64,000 nt of DNA, taken from the NCBI RefSeq assembly GCF_001983935.1, contig NZ_CP017641.1, forward strand, positions 1,178,001 to 1,242,000, read 5' to 3'. The translations under genes and the position numbers were made by a program. Positions 19,795 through 28,755 of the stretch are shown here, piece after piece. This stretch comes from Fuerstiella marisgermanici. GTDB lineage: Bacteria > Planctomycetota > Planctomycetia > Planctomycetales > Planctomycetaceae. The notes below the pieces were generated by a model. It was not told the DNA's origin and searched no databases. It saw only the letters and a list, made by a program, of their open reading frames with translations. Within the stretch, counting starts at the first letter, position 1. Every line of letters starts with the position of its first letter.

Positions 19795-21117
19795 ATGTCT
19801 AAGCCGTCGCTTCAACTTCCCGTCATTCAAAACTGGAGCTGTCATAATTGTGGCGGGTGCTGTCGCGAGCACTTGATTGAAATCACAGAAGCGGAAAAGA
19901 CCCGCATCGAAAAGCAGGGCTGGGCGGCCGACAAGGACCTCAAAACTGACAAGCCGCTGATCGAAACAATCGGCAAGGGACGCTACCGGTTGGCTCATCA
20001 AGCCGACGGAGCCTGCGTGTTCTTGAATGACGACGGCCTGTGTCGCATTCATGCTAAGTTTGGCGAACCCGCTAAGCCGCTGGCGTGCCGAGTTTATCCT
20101 TACGCGTACCATCCGGCGGGGGAAGAGGCCATCACCGTCAGCCTGCGGTTTAGTTGCCCATCTGTCGTGCAGAATCTGGGCCAGTCGGTCAGTGCACAAT
20201 CCGGAGACCTGAATAGCGTTGCTAAGGAAATCGTCGCTGGCAAACGTCGCGATCACGACGCGCCGCTGATTCATCGTAATCCCAAGCACGGCAATCAGCA
20301 GACAAGCTGGAGCGACTTCCATCAGTTTTTAAAAACGCTGGACGACAGTTTCGCAGATACCAGCGTCGATTTCGTTGTGCGGCTGATGCGAGCGATCTCG
20401 TGGATGGAACTGGTCGAAGAATCTCAGTTTGTCACCATCAAAGATGCGAAGTTGACTGAGTTCCTCTCCCTAATCAGCAAGGCATCAGTGAAGGCTCAGC
20501 CGGACAACGACTTGCCCGTTCATCGCCCAAGTCGGCTTGGACGCACGATGTTCCGTCTAATGGCCGGTCAGCTTGCCAGGCACGATACCGAAGCGGACTA
20601 TCAGCGAGGACTGGGCCTGCGGTTCGAACTGCTTTCCGCGGCCTTGAAGTATACGACCGGGTGGGGCAAGGTTCCGCAACTGGCGGGTTCGTCGTCGGTT
20701 GCGACCGCCTTCGGTGATGGTACCGGCAGTGGTAAATCTCGAGCTGTCGGTTTTGCGGAGCTTGAACATCCGTTTGATGGTCGCCAGCCGGAAATCGACG
20801 AATTGTTCGAACGATATTTCCGAGTCAAGATTCAGGGCATTCATTTCTGCGGCCCGGCTCACTACGATACGCCGCTGGTGGATGGCTTTCGCAGTCTGGC
20901 GTTGATGTATCCGGTGGTGATGTGGCTGGCTCGGTTGCGAGCGGCTCGCGGGGGCCGAACTTCGCTAAGCCTGACCGATGTTCAGGCAGCGTTGGCGACG
21001 GCTGATCATAACTTTGGCTATTCCCCGGCACTCGGCATGTCGTCGGCGTTGGGCCGAGTCGCGCAGCTTGGAAAACTGAAACAAGTGACGGCGCTTGTGG
21101 GTTGGTACAGTCAATAA
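19795..21117 (+). CDS. YkgJ-type cysteine cluster (zinc/iron-chelating) protein
   Basis: A 440-residue protein. The N-terminal quarter has the Cys cluster of the YkgJ/FliB-like family: 'SCHNCGGCCREH', then 'GACVFL', 'GLCRIH', and 'ACRVYPY'. These cysteines bind a metal or an iron-sulfur cluster. The remaining 300 residues are helical and lack recognised motifs. Its TAA stop overlaps the start of folC by one base, so the two are probably co-translated. The precise role is unknown. Confidence 0.85.
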   Translation: MSKPSLQLPVIQNWSCHNCGGCCREHLIEITEAEKTRIEKQGWAADKDLKTDKPLIETIGKGRYRLAHQADGACVFLNDDGLCRIHAKFGEPAKPLACRVYPYAYHPAGEEAITVSLRFSCPSVVQNLGQSVSAQSGDLNSVAKEIVAGKRRDHDAPLIHRNPKHGNQQTSWSDFHQFLKTLDDSFADTSVDFVVRLMRAISWMELVEESQFVTIKDAKLTEFLSLISKASVKAQPDNDLPVHRPSRLGRTMFRLMAGQLARHDTEADYQRGLGLRFELLSAALKYTTGWGKVPQLAGSSSVATAFGDGTGSGKSRAVGFAELEHPFDGRQPEIDELFERYFRVKIQGIHFCGPAHYDTPLVDGFRSLALMYPVVMWLARLRAARGGRTSLSLTDVQAALATADHNFGYSPALGMSSALGRVAQLGKLKQVTALVGWYSQ

Positions 21118-22538
21118 TGGATGAAGCACTGCCAGCGATGAGGCTGACCTACGAATCCGCGATTCGCTGGATCTATGATCGCATCGATTACGAACGCATC
21201 CGTCCCCGCCGCACGTCGCCCCACTTTCGGCTCGAACGCATCGAACGCCTGCTGTCGCTGATTGGTTCGCCCCAGCAGCGCATTCCGGCCGTGCATATTG
21301 CCGGAACCAAAGGCAAGGGGTCAACGGCCGCAATTCTGGATTCGATTCTTCGCTGTTCAGACATCCGCACCGGACTATTCACGTCGCCTCACATTCATCA
21401 GTTCGAAGAACGAATGAAAGTCAGCGGACAAATGCCGTCTCGCGAAGACATGACGGCCATGGTGTCCGAATTGCGACTGAAACTCGCAGACGCCCCGGCA
21501 GAACTGCTGGACGACAACGTGACGTTTTTCGAAGTCGCCACACTGTTGGCGTGGATGTTCTTCGATCGTCAGCAGGTAGAAATCGCGGTCTTGGAAACCG
21601 GCCTTGGCGGGCGACTGGACTGCACCAACGTCTGCAACCCGCGACTGACGATCATCACCAGCATCGGCCTGGACCACACTCACATCCTCGGCGACACGCT
21701 GCCGAAAATTGCCTTCGAAAAAGCGGGCATCATCAAACCGGGCGTGCCGGTCCTGTCGTGGGTACAGCAGTTGGAAGCTCGTAAAGTCGTAGCCGATCGA
21801 GCAGCCGAGTTGGGCTGCCGTCTGTTGCAGGGTGGCGAAGACATTTCGGTCATTTGTTCGGAAGCTCCGCCGGCCGAAACGGGCAGGGGCTCGCAACAAA
21901 TCACGATTCAAACGCCGCAGCGCGAGTATTCAAGTCTGACGCTGAATCTCGCGGGACGACATCAGGCTCGAAACGCGGGTTTGGCGGTGACAGCGGCCGA
22001 ATTGCTGAGCGAAGGCGATTCGCGGATCACTGAGGCGACCATTGCTAAAGGCGTCGCGGGCGTTGAATGGCCGTTGCGGTTTGAGATCTTTCAAAGCGAA
22101 CCAACGATCGTGCTGGATGCCGCTCACAATCCGGATTCCGTGACGGCCCTTGTGGAAACCTTCCGCGCCGCGTTTGGCGATCGGGCAACGCGAGTCCTGA
22201 TTTTCGGCAGCAGTCAGGACAAGGACGCTCAGGCGATGCTGAAGATTCTGATGCCGGAATTCAGCCACGTGATTGTGACGGAATTCCTCACGAATCCACG
22301 AGCTGTGGCCCGCCAGCAGTTGCTTGACTGGGCGACGACACATCGCGATTCGGACTGCGGAAAAATTTCCTCGCCGTCGATTGCAATCGCGGATTCGCCT
22401 GCCGCCGCGCTGCAGGCCGGACAAGCAACTTGCAATTCTCTTGAGACTGCGGACAGTATTATCTGCGTGGCTGGATCCGTTTTTCTGGCCGCGGAAGTTC
22501 GAGAACTGCTCGTACGAAACAAGGAACCCCAACCGTGA
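21117..22538 (+). CDS. folC: folylpolyglutamate synthase / dihydrofolate synthase
   Basis: About 473 residues. The Mur-ligase-type P-loop 'HIAGTKGKGSTA' (about residues 60-71) and the FolC signatures 'LFTSPHIHQFEERMKV' and 'VLDAAHNPDSV' are present, with 'GLGGRLDCTNV' between. It adds glutamate to dihydropteroate and/or tetrahydrofolate using ATP in the cytoplasm. The ATG at 21117 overlaps the previous stop (TAATG); Met at 21138 is an alternative. Followed by an overlapping gamma-glutamyltransferase gene. Confidence 0.93.
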   Translation: MDEALPAMRLTYESAIRWIYDRIDYERIRPRRTSPHFRLERIERLLSLIGSPQQRIPAVHIAGTKGKGSTAAILDSILRCSDIRTGLFTSPHIHQFEERMKVSGQMPSREDMTAMVSELRLKLADAPAELLDDNVTFFEVATLLAWMFFDRQQVEIAVLETGLGGRLDCTNVCNPRLTIITSIGLDHTHILGDTLPKIAFEKAGIIKPGVPVLSWVQQLEARKVVADRAAELGCRLLQGGEDISVICSEAPPAETGRGSQQITIQTPQREYSSLTLNLAGRHQARNAGLAVTAAELLSEGDSRITEATIAKGVAGVEWPLRFEIFQSEPTIVLDAAHNPDSVTALVETFRAAFGDRATRVLIFGSSQDKDAQAMLKILMPEFSHVIVTEFLTNPRAVARQQLLDWATTHRDSDCGKISSPSIAIADSPAAALQAGQATCNSLETADSIICVAGSVFLAAEVRELLVRNKEPQP

Positions 22539-24319
22539 CACGACCGCTTTTCTCTCTGCGCACCTCGGCGTCCTCTGCGGTTAATCCCAACGGCGCGCAG
22601 GACTTCTGGCGAAGTCCACTACAAGTGCTGTTACTGATCGCGACCGCCATCGCTCCGGCCGCCAACGCTCAACAATCCACTACGTTTCAGCACGGCGTGG
22701 TTGCGGCGGACCATCCTGCCGCCAGCGCTGCGGGAGCTGAAATTCTGCGCAAGGGCGGCAACGTTGTCGACGCAGCAGTCGCGACATCGTTTGCGTTGTC
22801 CGTTGTCCGGCCCGCCAGTTGTGGCATCGGCGGTGGCGGCTTCATGGTGATTTGGAATGCGGAAAAGCAGAAGGCTGTCGCACTGGATTACCGCGAACGA
22901 GCTTCCGCAGCGGCCAGCCGCAACATGTTCGATGACGGAGCAGCGACTGACACGACTGAAGCTGCCAGCGTGCGAGGCGGCAAGGCAGTCGCGATTCCTG
23001 GCGATGTGGCGGGACTGTGCTTCGCGGCAAAGGAATACGGGACTCTGCCGTTAGCAACACTGCTGGAACCAGCCATCCGACTGGCGAAAGAAGGGGTTCC
23101 CGTCGATCAGCACGATCTGGGAGTGCAGTCGTCGTCGCTGAAAAAGTTCGACATCTACGACGGCTACGACACAAAATTTGCGGCGTTGAAAAAGCTATAT
23201 CTGAATGACGGCAAGCGATGGAAGACCGGCGATGTCTTTGATTCGCCGTTGGAAACGGTGCTCGAAAAGATCGCGGCGAATGGACCATCCGCGTTCTACG
23301 AAGGCGACGTTGCGAAAGCAATCGTGAAAGTGGTCACGGATAGCGGCGGAATCATAACCGCCGAAGATCTGGCGGGTACGAAGCCGGTCGTGCGCGAGGC
23401 TCTTCAGGGCAAGTTTCATTCGTCGACCGTGTATTCGATGCCGCCTGTCAGCAGTGGTGGAGTTGCGTTGCTGCAAACGATGCAGTCGCTGGAAGCATGG
23501 GAACAACTCAGCGGGCGAAATCTGAAGAGCCTGCAGCACAACTCGGCGAATTATGTGCACGTAGTGGCCGAAGCCATGAAGCATGCATTCGCGGATCGAG
23601 CCGAATTCCTCGGTGACACAGATTTTGTTGACGTGCCGATCACGCGAATGCTGGCGCCCGGCTACGCGAAGAAGATTGCGCAAAGGATCGATGTCGCAAA
23701 GACACAGCCGGCGGAAAGCTACGGTCGGTTCTTTGCTGCCTCCGACGCCGGGACAAGTCATTTTTCGGTGATCGACGCAGCTGGCAACGCAGTCGCATGT
23801 ACCGAAACCATTAATCTCACCTTCGGCAGCTTCGTCGTCGAGCCCCAATATGGCATCGTGCTGAATAACCAGATCGACGACTTTGCGGCTCGCCCCGGTG
23901 AACCGAATGCTTTCGGCCTAATGCAAAGCGAAGCCAACGCGATCGAACCCGGCAAGAAGCCACTGTCCAGTATGACTCCCACAATTGTCGTCCGCGACGG
24001 GAAAGCAGTGTTTGCCAGCGGGGCGTCTGGTGGGCCAAGAATTATTACCGCGACAATTCAGGCGACGCTAAACCACCTGGTGTTCGGCATGGATCCGATG
24101 GCGGCCGCATCGGCGCCACGGTTTCATCACCAGTGGTTTCCAAACAAATTGCTGCTGGAATCCAGGATCTTCACAAAGCTGGGCGATGCGTTGAAAGCGA
24201 AGGGCCACGAGATTTCGGAGAATTCCAGTCTCGCCGCAAACCAGTCGGCTTCGCTAACGAAGGACGGCCTGAAGGGCGGCAGCGACCCGAGAAAGCACGG
24301 AGTTCCTGCGGGATTTTAG
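22535..24319 (+). CDS. ggt: gamma-glutamyltransferase
   Basis: A 594-residue Ntn-hydrolase. The nucleophile is Thr407 in '[11 protein letters not shown]', where the precursor should cleave itself; 'LNNQIDDFA' and '[10 protein letters not shown]' of the small subunit are present. It hydrolyses or transfers the gamma-glutamyl group of glutathione in the periplasm. The GTG at 22535 overlaps the folC stop as GTGA. The first 30 residues are encoded by CTCTGCG-repeat sequence and precede the signal peptide (about 31-46, ending ANAQQ), so the GTG at 22625 is a real alternative start. Confidence 0.93.
   Translation: MTRPLFSLRTSASSAVNPNGAQDFWRSPLQVLLLIATAIAPAANAQQSTTFQHGVVAADHPAASAAGAEILRKGGNVVDAAVATSFALSVVRPASCGIGGGGFMVIWNAEKQKAVALDYRERASAAASRNMFDDGAATDTTEAASVRGGKAVAIPGDVAGLCFAAKEYGTLPLATLLEPAIRLAKEGVPVDQHDLGVQSSSLKKFDIYDGYDTKFAALKKLYLNDGKRWKTGDVFDSPLETVLEKIAANGPSAFYEGDVAKAIVKVVTDSGGIITAEDLAGTKPVVREALQGKFHSSTVYSMPPVSSGGVALLQTMQSLEAWEQLSGRNLKSLQHNSANYVHVVAEAMKHAFADRAEFLGDTDFVDVPITRMLAPGYAKKIAQRIDVAKTQPAESYGRFFAASDAGTSHFSVIDAAGNAVACTETINLTFGSFVVEPQYGIVLNNQIDDFAARPGEPNAFGLMQSEANAIEPGKKPLSSMTPTIVVRDGKAVFASGASGGPRIITATIQATLNHLVFGMDPMAAASAPRFHHQWFPNKLLLESRIFTKLGDALKAKGHEISENSSLAANQSASLTKDGLKGGSDPRKHGVPAGF
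22547..22585 (+). repeat. CTCTGCG-type repeat inside the start of ggt
   Basis: TTTTCTCTCTGCG followed by CTCGGCGTCCTCTGCGG and a TTAA. It matches the right arm of the inverted repeat at 7953-8050. Here it lies between the GTG that overlaps folC and the signal-peptide codons of ggt. Confidence 0.6.
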
Positions 24320-24440
24320 CAATCGCAGGGAATTTCGACGGTCGACGTTACGACACGGGGCCGCAATAATACGGGCGGGCAGGCATTCGTCCGTTTCCGG
24401 GACGGCCGTAGCAGATTCAAACCAAACAAGGCACTCACGT

Positions 24441-25430
24441 ATGTCACTACCTGTAATCACGGGTGACAAAGAAGAAGTTTACGAAGATCCATTGGATCTG
24501 ATGGACGAAATCGATGAGCTCAAGAAGGAAAAAGACGCCAGCATTCTGGCTCACTTCTACGTCGATGGCGAAATCCAGGACATCGCAGACTTCACCGGCG
24601 ACAGCCTCAAACTGGCTCGCGACGCCACCAAAGTAAAAACGTCGACAATCGTGTTCTCGGGCGTCCACTTCATGGGCGAATCCGCCAAGATCATGAACCC
24701 GGAAAAGCGAGTCCTCATTCCGGACATGCTGGCAGGTTGCTCATTGGCAGAAAGCTGCCCGGCCGACCAGTTAGGCAGCTTTCAGGAACAGTTGCGTGCC
24801 GAAGGTCGAAGCTTCGAAACTGTCGCCTACATCAATACGTCGGCAGCGGTCAAGAGCCTGTGCGACTGGATTGTGACCAGCGGGAACGCCCAGGAAATTA
24901 TTGGCCGAGTGCCCGACGACAAGGAAATTCTGTTCGTACCGGACCAGCACCTGGGCAGGTATCTGATGGAAGTCACCGGGCGGAAAATGATTCTGTGGCC
25001 GGGTTCCTGCATGGTGCATGAGGTCTTCAGCATTCAGGATTTGATCCGAGCCAAGCGGAACAACCCCGGCAGCAAAGTGATCGCTCACCCCGAATGCCCG
25101 CAAAACATTCTGGAGATCACCGACTTCATTGGCGGTACGGAAAAAATGCGTCAGCACGTGATGTCGGTCAAGGAGCCCACAACATTTCTGGTGGCCACCG
25201 AATCGGCCATGATCCACGCCTTCGAAAAGTCGGCCCCGCAACACAACTTCGTGCCTGTCCCCGGCATCATGGTCGACACGGGCGAAACCTGCGCCTGCAA
25301 CCGCTGCCCACACATGGCTCGCAACACCCTACAAAAAGTCCGCGACTGCCTCCGAGACGGCACGCCGGAAATCGTCTGGCAGGACTACTTCGAAAAAGCT
25401 CGAGCCGTTTTGGACAAGAGCCTGCTGTAG
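24441..25430 (+). CDS. nadA: quinolinate synthase
   Basis: A 329-residue NadA, the iron-sulfur enzyme that condenses iminoaspartate with dihydroxyacetone phosphate to quinolinate in NAD synthesis. Likely cluster ligands are Cys100 (MLAGC), Cys190 (WPGSC) and a Cys in '[11 protein letters not shown]' near 286. Other conserved blocks are '[21 protein letters not shown]', '[14 protein letters not shown]' and 'HPECPQNI'. ATG 24441 is preceded by AAGG. nadB and nadC are not in the window. Confidence 0.95.
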   Translation: MSLPVITGDKEEVYEDPLDLMDEIDELKKEKDASILAHFYVDGEIQDIADFTGDSLKLARDATKVKTSTIVFSGVHFMGESAKIMNPEKRVLIPDMLAGCSLAESCPADQLGSFQEQLRAEGRSFETVAYINTSAAVKSLCDWIVTSGNAQEIIGRVPDDKEILFVPDQHLGRYLMEVTGRKMILWPGSCMVHEVFSIQDLIRAKRNNPGSKVIAHPECPQNILEITDFIGGTEKMRQHVMSVKEPTTFLVATESAMIHAFEKSAPQHNFVPVPGIMVDTGETCACNRCPHMARNTLQKVRDCLRDGTPEIVWQDYFEKARAVLDKSLL

Positions 25431-25529
25431 GCCACGCGAATGCGATTGGGCATGATTGCGATTGCAATCGGTCATATTCGTGCGAACGTCGCGGTAGTTT
25501 TCGCCAGTGAAGTTGGTGGCCTGGATTGC

Positions 25530-27100
25530 GTAGCTGTCCATTTCAGCTTGGAGACTGGTCTTTTTCTGTCGGTTAGATTTTGATACGACAGGTGGATGGA
25601 CACGGATGTCAGTCAGATCATCGCTGTGGAAGTGAAGCAGCTTGTGCTTAGCCTGCAGCGTGAGGTTGCGGAGCTGCGGGACGAGAACCGGCGGCTGCGT
25701 GATCGGATTGAAGAGCTCGAAGGTAAGAACCCCACAGAGCGACTCGACGAGGCGTTTTCGGTGACGGCGGAAGAGAGACGCCGCGCTGAAACGGGCCGCC
25801 GAAAAGGTCGCAAAAAACAATCCTCGGCGCGTCGCGGTCGTCGCACAACCGAGCAGAAAGCGGACAACGCCGAACGACGCGAACTCATTCTGCCGGAAGG
25901 TTACAACGTCGCAGAGTGCCGTTTCGTTCGGGAACGTTTCGTCTGGAGAGTGATCAACGGCCAAGCCGTGCAGGTCGTCTATGAAATCTATCACGGCCCC
26001 AACGGCGAGAAATCCGAAATTCCGGGCGTGTGGCCGCGGTCCGAATTCGGCATTGAAGTTCATATCGCGCTGGCTCGCATTGTGACCATCACGGGACTGT
26101 CGATCGACAAGACGTGTGCATTGATTGAATTCTTCTGGAATCTGCCGCTCGGCAAATCCCAGGCGGACGCTCTGTTGAATCAACTGGCACGGCGTTGGGA
26201 ACAGGAATTCGAATCTCTGTGTGACCTGATGGCGTTCAGTGCGATTGTGCATGCAGACGAAACCAGTTGGAGTATCAACAGCGTGTGGGCTTTTTTGTCG
26301 GAGAAGGCGCGCGTGCTGATCTTCGGATGCCGCAAAGACGGCGACACACTGGCTCAGATCCTGTCGAAAGAGTTGTTTGGAGGCGTGCTTGTTTCGGACG
26401 ATGCGGCCGTGTACCGAGGTTTCAGTCACGCACAGAAATGCTGGGCTCACCTGCTGCGGAAGGCCATCCGTCTGACGCTGCTGAAGCCGGACAACGAAGA
26501 GTACCAGCGACTGCTCGACGGCCTGCTGGAAATTTTCTACGCGGCCAAACGCCACGCCGCCGATGGTCGTCTTGGCGATGCCGGTCGTGCGGCGAAGGTC
26601 GATGAACTTGATAACACGCTGGCGGCTCTGCTGGTGCGTTACTGCGCCGAGGATTCCGATGTTCGGGCGGCCGACTTCGGCAAGGATTTTGCCAACCTGG
26701 TCTCAGAACTGATTCGGCTGATGACGGAAGAGGAGTTGTTTTGTTTTGTGACAAGCCCGGCCGCGCCAGCAACGAACAACGAAGCGGAACGCAGTCTTCG
26801 CGGCGCGGCCATGGACCGTCGCACAGGTCGAACGAGCAAAACATCGAAGGGAGCCCGTCGCCGCAGCATTCTTACAAGCGTCCTGGAATCGCTGAATCTC
26901 CATCTGAAAACACCAACGCTCAGTTCCGTGGTGGCCGAGGTCATGACGTGGCAGCAGGATGGATTCAGTCTGTTTGATCGACTGAAACTTGAAGTCGGCC
27001 TGACCTCCGCGCCGCCCGGTCAGTCGCGACTGTCCAAACTCGTCCCCGCCAACTGAACACCACACCTCACGCTGCGCACCACGCGGAAATGGACAGCTAC
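25530..27100 (+). mobile_element. IS66-like insertion sequence, copy 1
   Basis: Ends were set by comparing the two copies in the window (the other is at 55890-57460): identity begins at GTAGCTGTCCATTTC and stops at its exact reverse complement GAAATGGACAGCTAC, a perfect 15-bp terminal inverted repeat. A single transposase fills the element; no TnpA/TnpB genes accompany it. The bases outside the two ends show no direct repeat, so no target duplication can be seen. Confidence 0.85.
25596..27056 (+). CDS. IS66 family transposase, copy 1
   Basis: A 486-residue DDE transposase. Residues 5-45 form a coiled coil (leucine-zipper-like 'VAELRDENRRLRDRIEELEG'), followed by a basic stretch, a zinc-less SMF-type linker, and the catalytic core with 'VHADETSW', 'LVSDDAAVYRGF' and 'NNEAERSLRGAAMDRR'. 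It is intact and differs from copy 2 by one residue (Ala in 'KDFANL' against Asp). Confidence 0.9.
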   Translation: MDTDVSQIIAVEVKQLVLSLQREVAELRDENRRLRDRIEELEGKNPTERLDEAFSVTAEERRRAETGRRKGRKKQSSARRGRRTTEQKADNAERRELILPEGYNVAECRFVRERFVWRVINGQAVQVVYEIYHGPNGEKSEIPGVWPRSEFGIEVHIALARIVTITGLSIDKTCALIEFFWNLPLGKSQADALLNQLARRWEQEFESLCDLMAFSAIVHADETSWSINSVWAFLSEKARVLIFGCRKDGDTLAQILSKELFGGVLVSDDAAVYRGFSHAQKCWAHLLRKAIRLTLLKPDNEEYQRLLDGLLEIFYAAKRHAADGRLGDAGRAAKVDELDNTLAALLVRYCAEDSDVRAADFGKDFANLVSELIRLMTEEELFCFVTSPAAPATNNEAERSLRGAAMDRRTGRTSKTSKGARRRSILTSVLESLNLHLKTPTLSSVVAEVMTWQQDGFSLFDRLKLEVGLTSAPPGQSRLSKLVPAN

Positions 27101-27456
27101 GTGACAGAAAGGAGCGCCCGTCAATTCCGTGGTCGGCAAATCCCGTCGCCGGTGGATAGCTATCAGCAAGTTCGATCGAGGTCGGCAGCACATCGACGAA
27201 CGAAAATCAGCGAGGCGTTGTTCGTGCCGGGAGCAACGAAACGCGAAAAGAGTCCTGCCCCTTCTTTCTCCTCGCGGCCATTAGAATCCGGCGCGACGTG
27301 GTCGATAAATCTACCGTAATACGGACGTAAACCCGACTTCTGGAACTAGACCACCGCTGCTCAGCGGTCGATATAGCGTAAGGGGTGGTTTCTATCAAAT
27401 TGATTTTGGTCGACGCACTTGCTAGTCACGCTGAATATAGCTGCGCCTCGAATAAG
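27101..27456. other. inter-IS fragment, no gene recognised
   Basis: About 356 bases trapped between the IS66-like element and the ISL3 element. Short frames exist on both strands but I recognise nothing. It does not look like the missing end of the tape-measure gene that lies on the far side of the ISL3 element. Confidence 0.4.
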
Positions 27457-28755
27457 TTGGTCCATCCGGGTTCTTTGTGGGTGAGGCGTTAATTCGTTAG
27501 TTTTCGTGGGATGCAGGGAACAGACTTTTACGAACAGATTTTGGGACTGACGGGGCCGTGGTTTGTGGCGGACGTTCAGCTGGATATGGAAGCTCAACAG
27601 GTCGACGTTTTCGTCGAACATGGCGAGGGCGAAACTTTTTGCTGTCCGGATTGCGACAGGCAGCTGCCGTGCTATGACCACACGAAGTCTCGCAAATGGC
27701 GGCATCTGGACACGATGCAATTTGCGACCATCCTTCATGCCCGCACGCCTCGCGTGAAGTGCCCGGATCATGGCGTCAAACAGATCAGGCTTCCCTGGGC
27801 GGAAAAGAACAGCCGCTTCTCATTGTTCTTTGAACGCTTCGCCATCGACGTTCTTCTGGCCACACAAACCGTGAAAGGGGCGTGCAGCATTCTGGGGATC
27901 TCATGGGATGAATCGTGGCACATTCTGCAGAAGGCGGTGGCTCGCGGGAAGGATCGCAAACAATCGAAGAACCTCCCTCGAATCGGCATCGACGAGAAAG
28001 CCTTTCGAAAACGACACAACTACGTCACGCTGATCTATGACTTGGACAAGAGCACTGTCGAAGCGATTTCCGATGGTCATGACACGGCAGCCGCTGATGC
28101 CTGTTTCGATCAGCTTTCCGACAGTGAAAAGCAGTCTGTGGAGGCGGTTGCGATGGACATGAGTGCCGCATACGTCAAGAGCACCAAAGGCAACATTGCA
28201 TTGGCCGAACAGAAGATTGTGCACGACCGCTTTCACATCATGAAGCTGGCAACCGAAGCCGTCGACAAGGTCCGTCGGTCGGAGCAGAAGAAGCTTCGCG
28301 CCGAAGGCGATGATCGATTGACGGGAACTCGGTATCTGTGGCTTTCAGGCCAGGAGAATCTCAGCGAAAAACAGCAGGAACGCTTTGATGCCGCATGGAA
28401 GGCAGAGTTACTCACGGGCAAAGCGTGGGCCTACAAGGAGATGCTGCGAGACCTCTGGGTTCATGACACTCCGGCAGAGGCCACGACGTTCTTCAATGAC
28501 TGGTACAAGCGAGTCATCCACACAAAGCTGGAGCCAATGAAGAAAGTCGCTCGCACGATCAAAGAACGCTTAGCCAATGTGGTGAGCTACTGCACTCACG
28601 GAATCACAAACGCCGTCGCCGAAGGAATGAACAGCAAAATCATGGCCATCAAACGAAGAGTCGGCGGATACCGAAACCGCGACAACTTCAAAACCGCCAT
28701 CCTCTTCTACTGCGGAGGACTCGACCTCTACCCACAATAATCCCGGATGGACCAA
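27457..28755 (+). mobile_element. ISL3 family insertion sequence
   Basis: Terminal inverted repeats are visible: TTGGTCCATCCGGG at 27457 on the left and its exact complement CCCGGATGGACCAA ending at 28755 on the right, with further partial matching inward (TTGTGGGT). No 8-bp direct repeat flanks the ends (CGAATAAG left, AGATCGGA right). The right end interrupts the phage tape-measure gene. Confidence 0.85.
27511..28740 (+). CDS. ISL3 family transposase
   Basis: A 409-residue transposase. An N-terminal zinc finger (CCPDCDRQLPCYDH...) and 'PRVKCPDHGVK' are followed by an HTH region and the DDE core: 'RIGIDEKAFRKRHNY', 'VAMDMSAAYVKS', and 'GITNAVAEGMNSKIMAIKRRVGGYRN'. It is full-length and ends 15 bases before the right inverted repeat. 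Probably functional. Confidence 0.92.
   Translation: MQGTDFYEQILGLTGPWFVADVQLDMEAQQVDVFVEHGEGETFCCPDCDRQLPCYDHTKSRKWRHLDTMQFATILHARTPRVKCPDHGVKQIRLPWAEKNSRFSLFFERFAIDVLLATQTVKGACSILGISWDESWHILQKAVARGKDRKQSKNLPRIGIDEKAFRKRHNYVTLIYDLDKSTVEAISDGHDTAAADACFDQLSDSEKQSVEAVAMDMSAAYVKSTKGNIALAEQKIVHDRFHIMKLATEAVDKVRRSEQKKLRAEGDDRLTGTRYLWLSGQENLSEKQQERFDAAWKAELLTGKAWAYKEMLRDLWVHDTPAEATTFFNDWYKRVIHTKLEPMKKVARTIKERLANVVSYCTHGITNAVAEGMNSKIMAIKRRVGGYRNRDNFKTAILFYCGGLDLYPQ

Noticed and set aside
24320-24440. Riboswitch upstream of nadA
   Set aside because: The 120-base leader shows no recognisable NAD-riboswitch core or strong conserved hairpin.
25329-26555. A 408-codon minus-strand open frame opposite the IS66-like transposase (and its twin at 55779-56915)
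   Set aside because: It is the antisense shadow of the transposase: it occurs in both copies, has no family motif, and the sense frame has the DDE residues.
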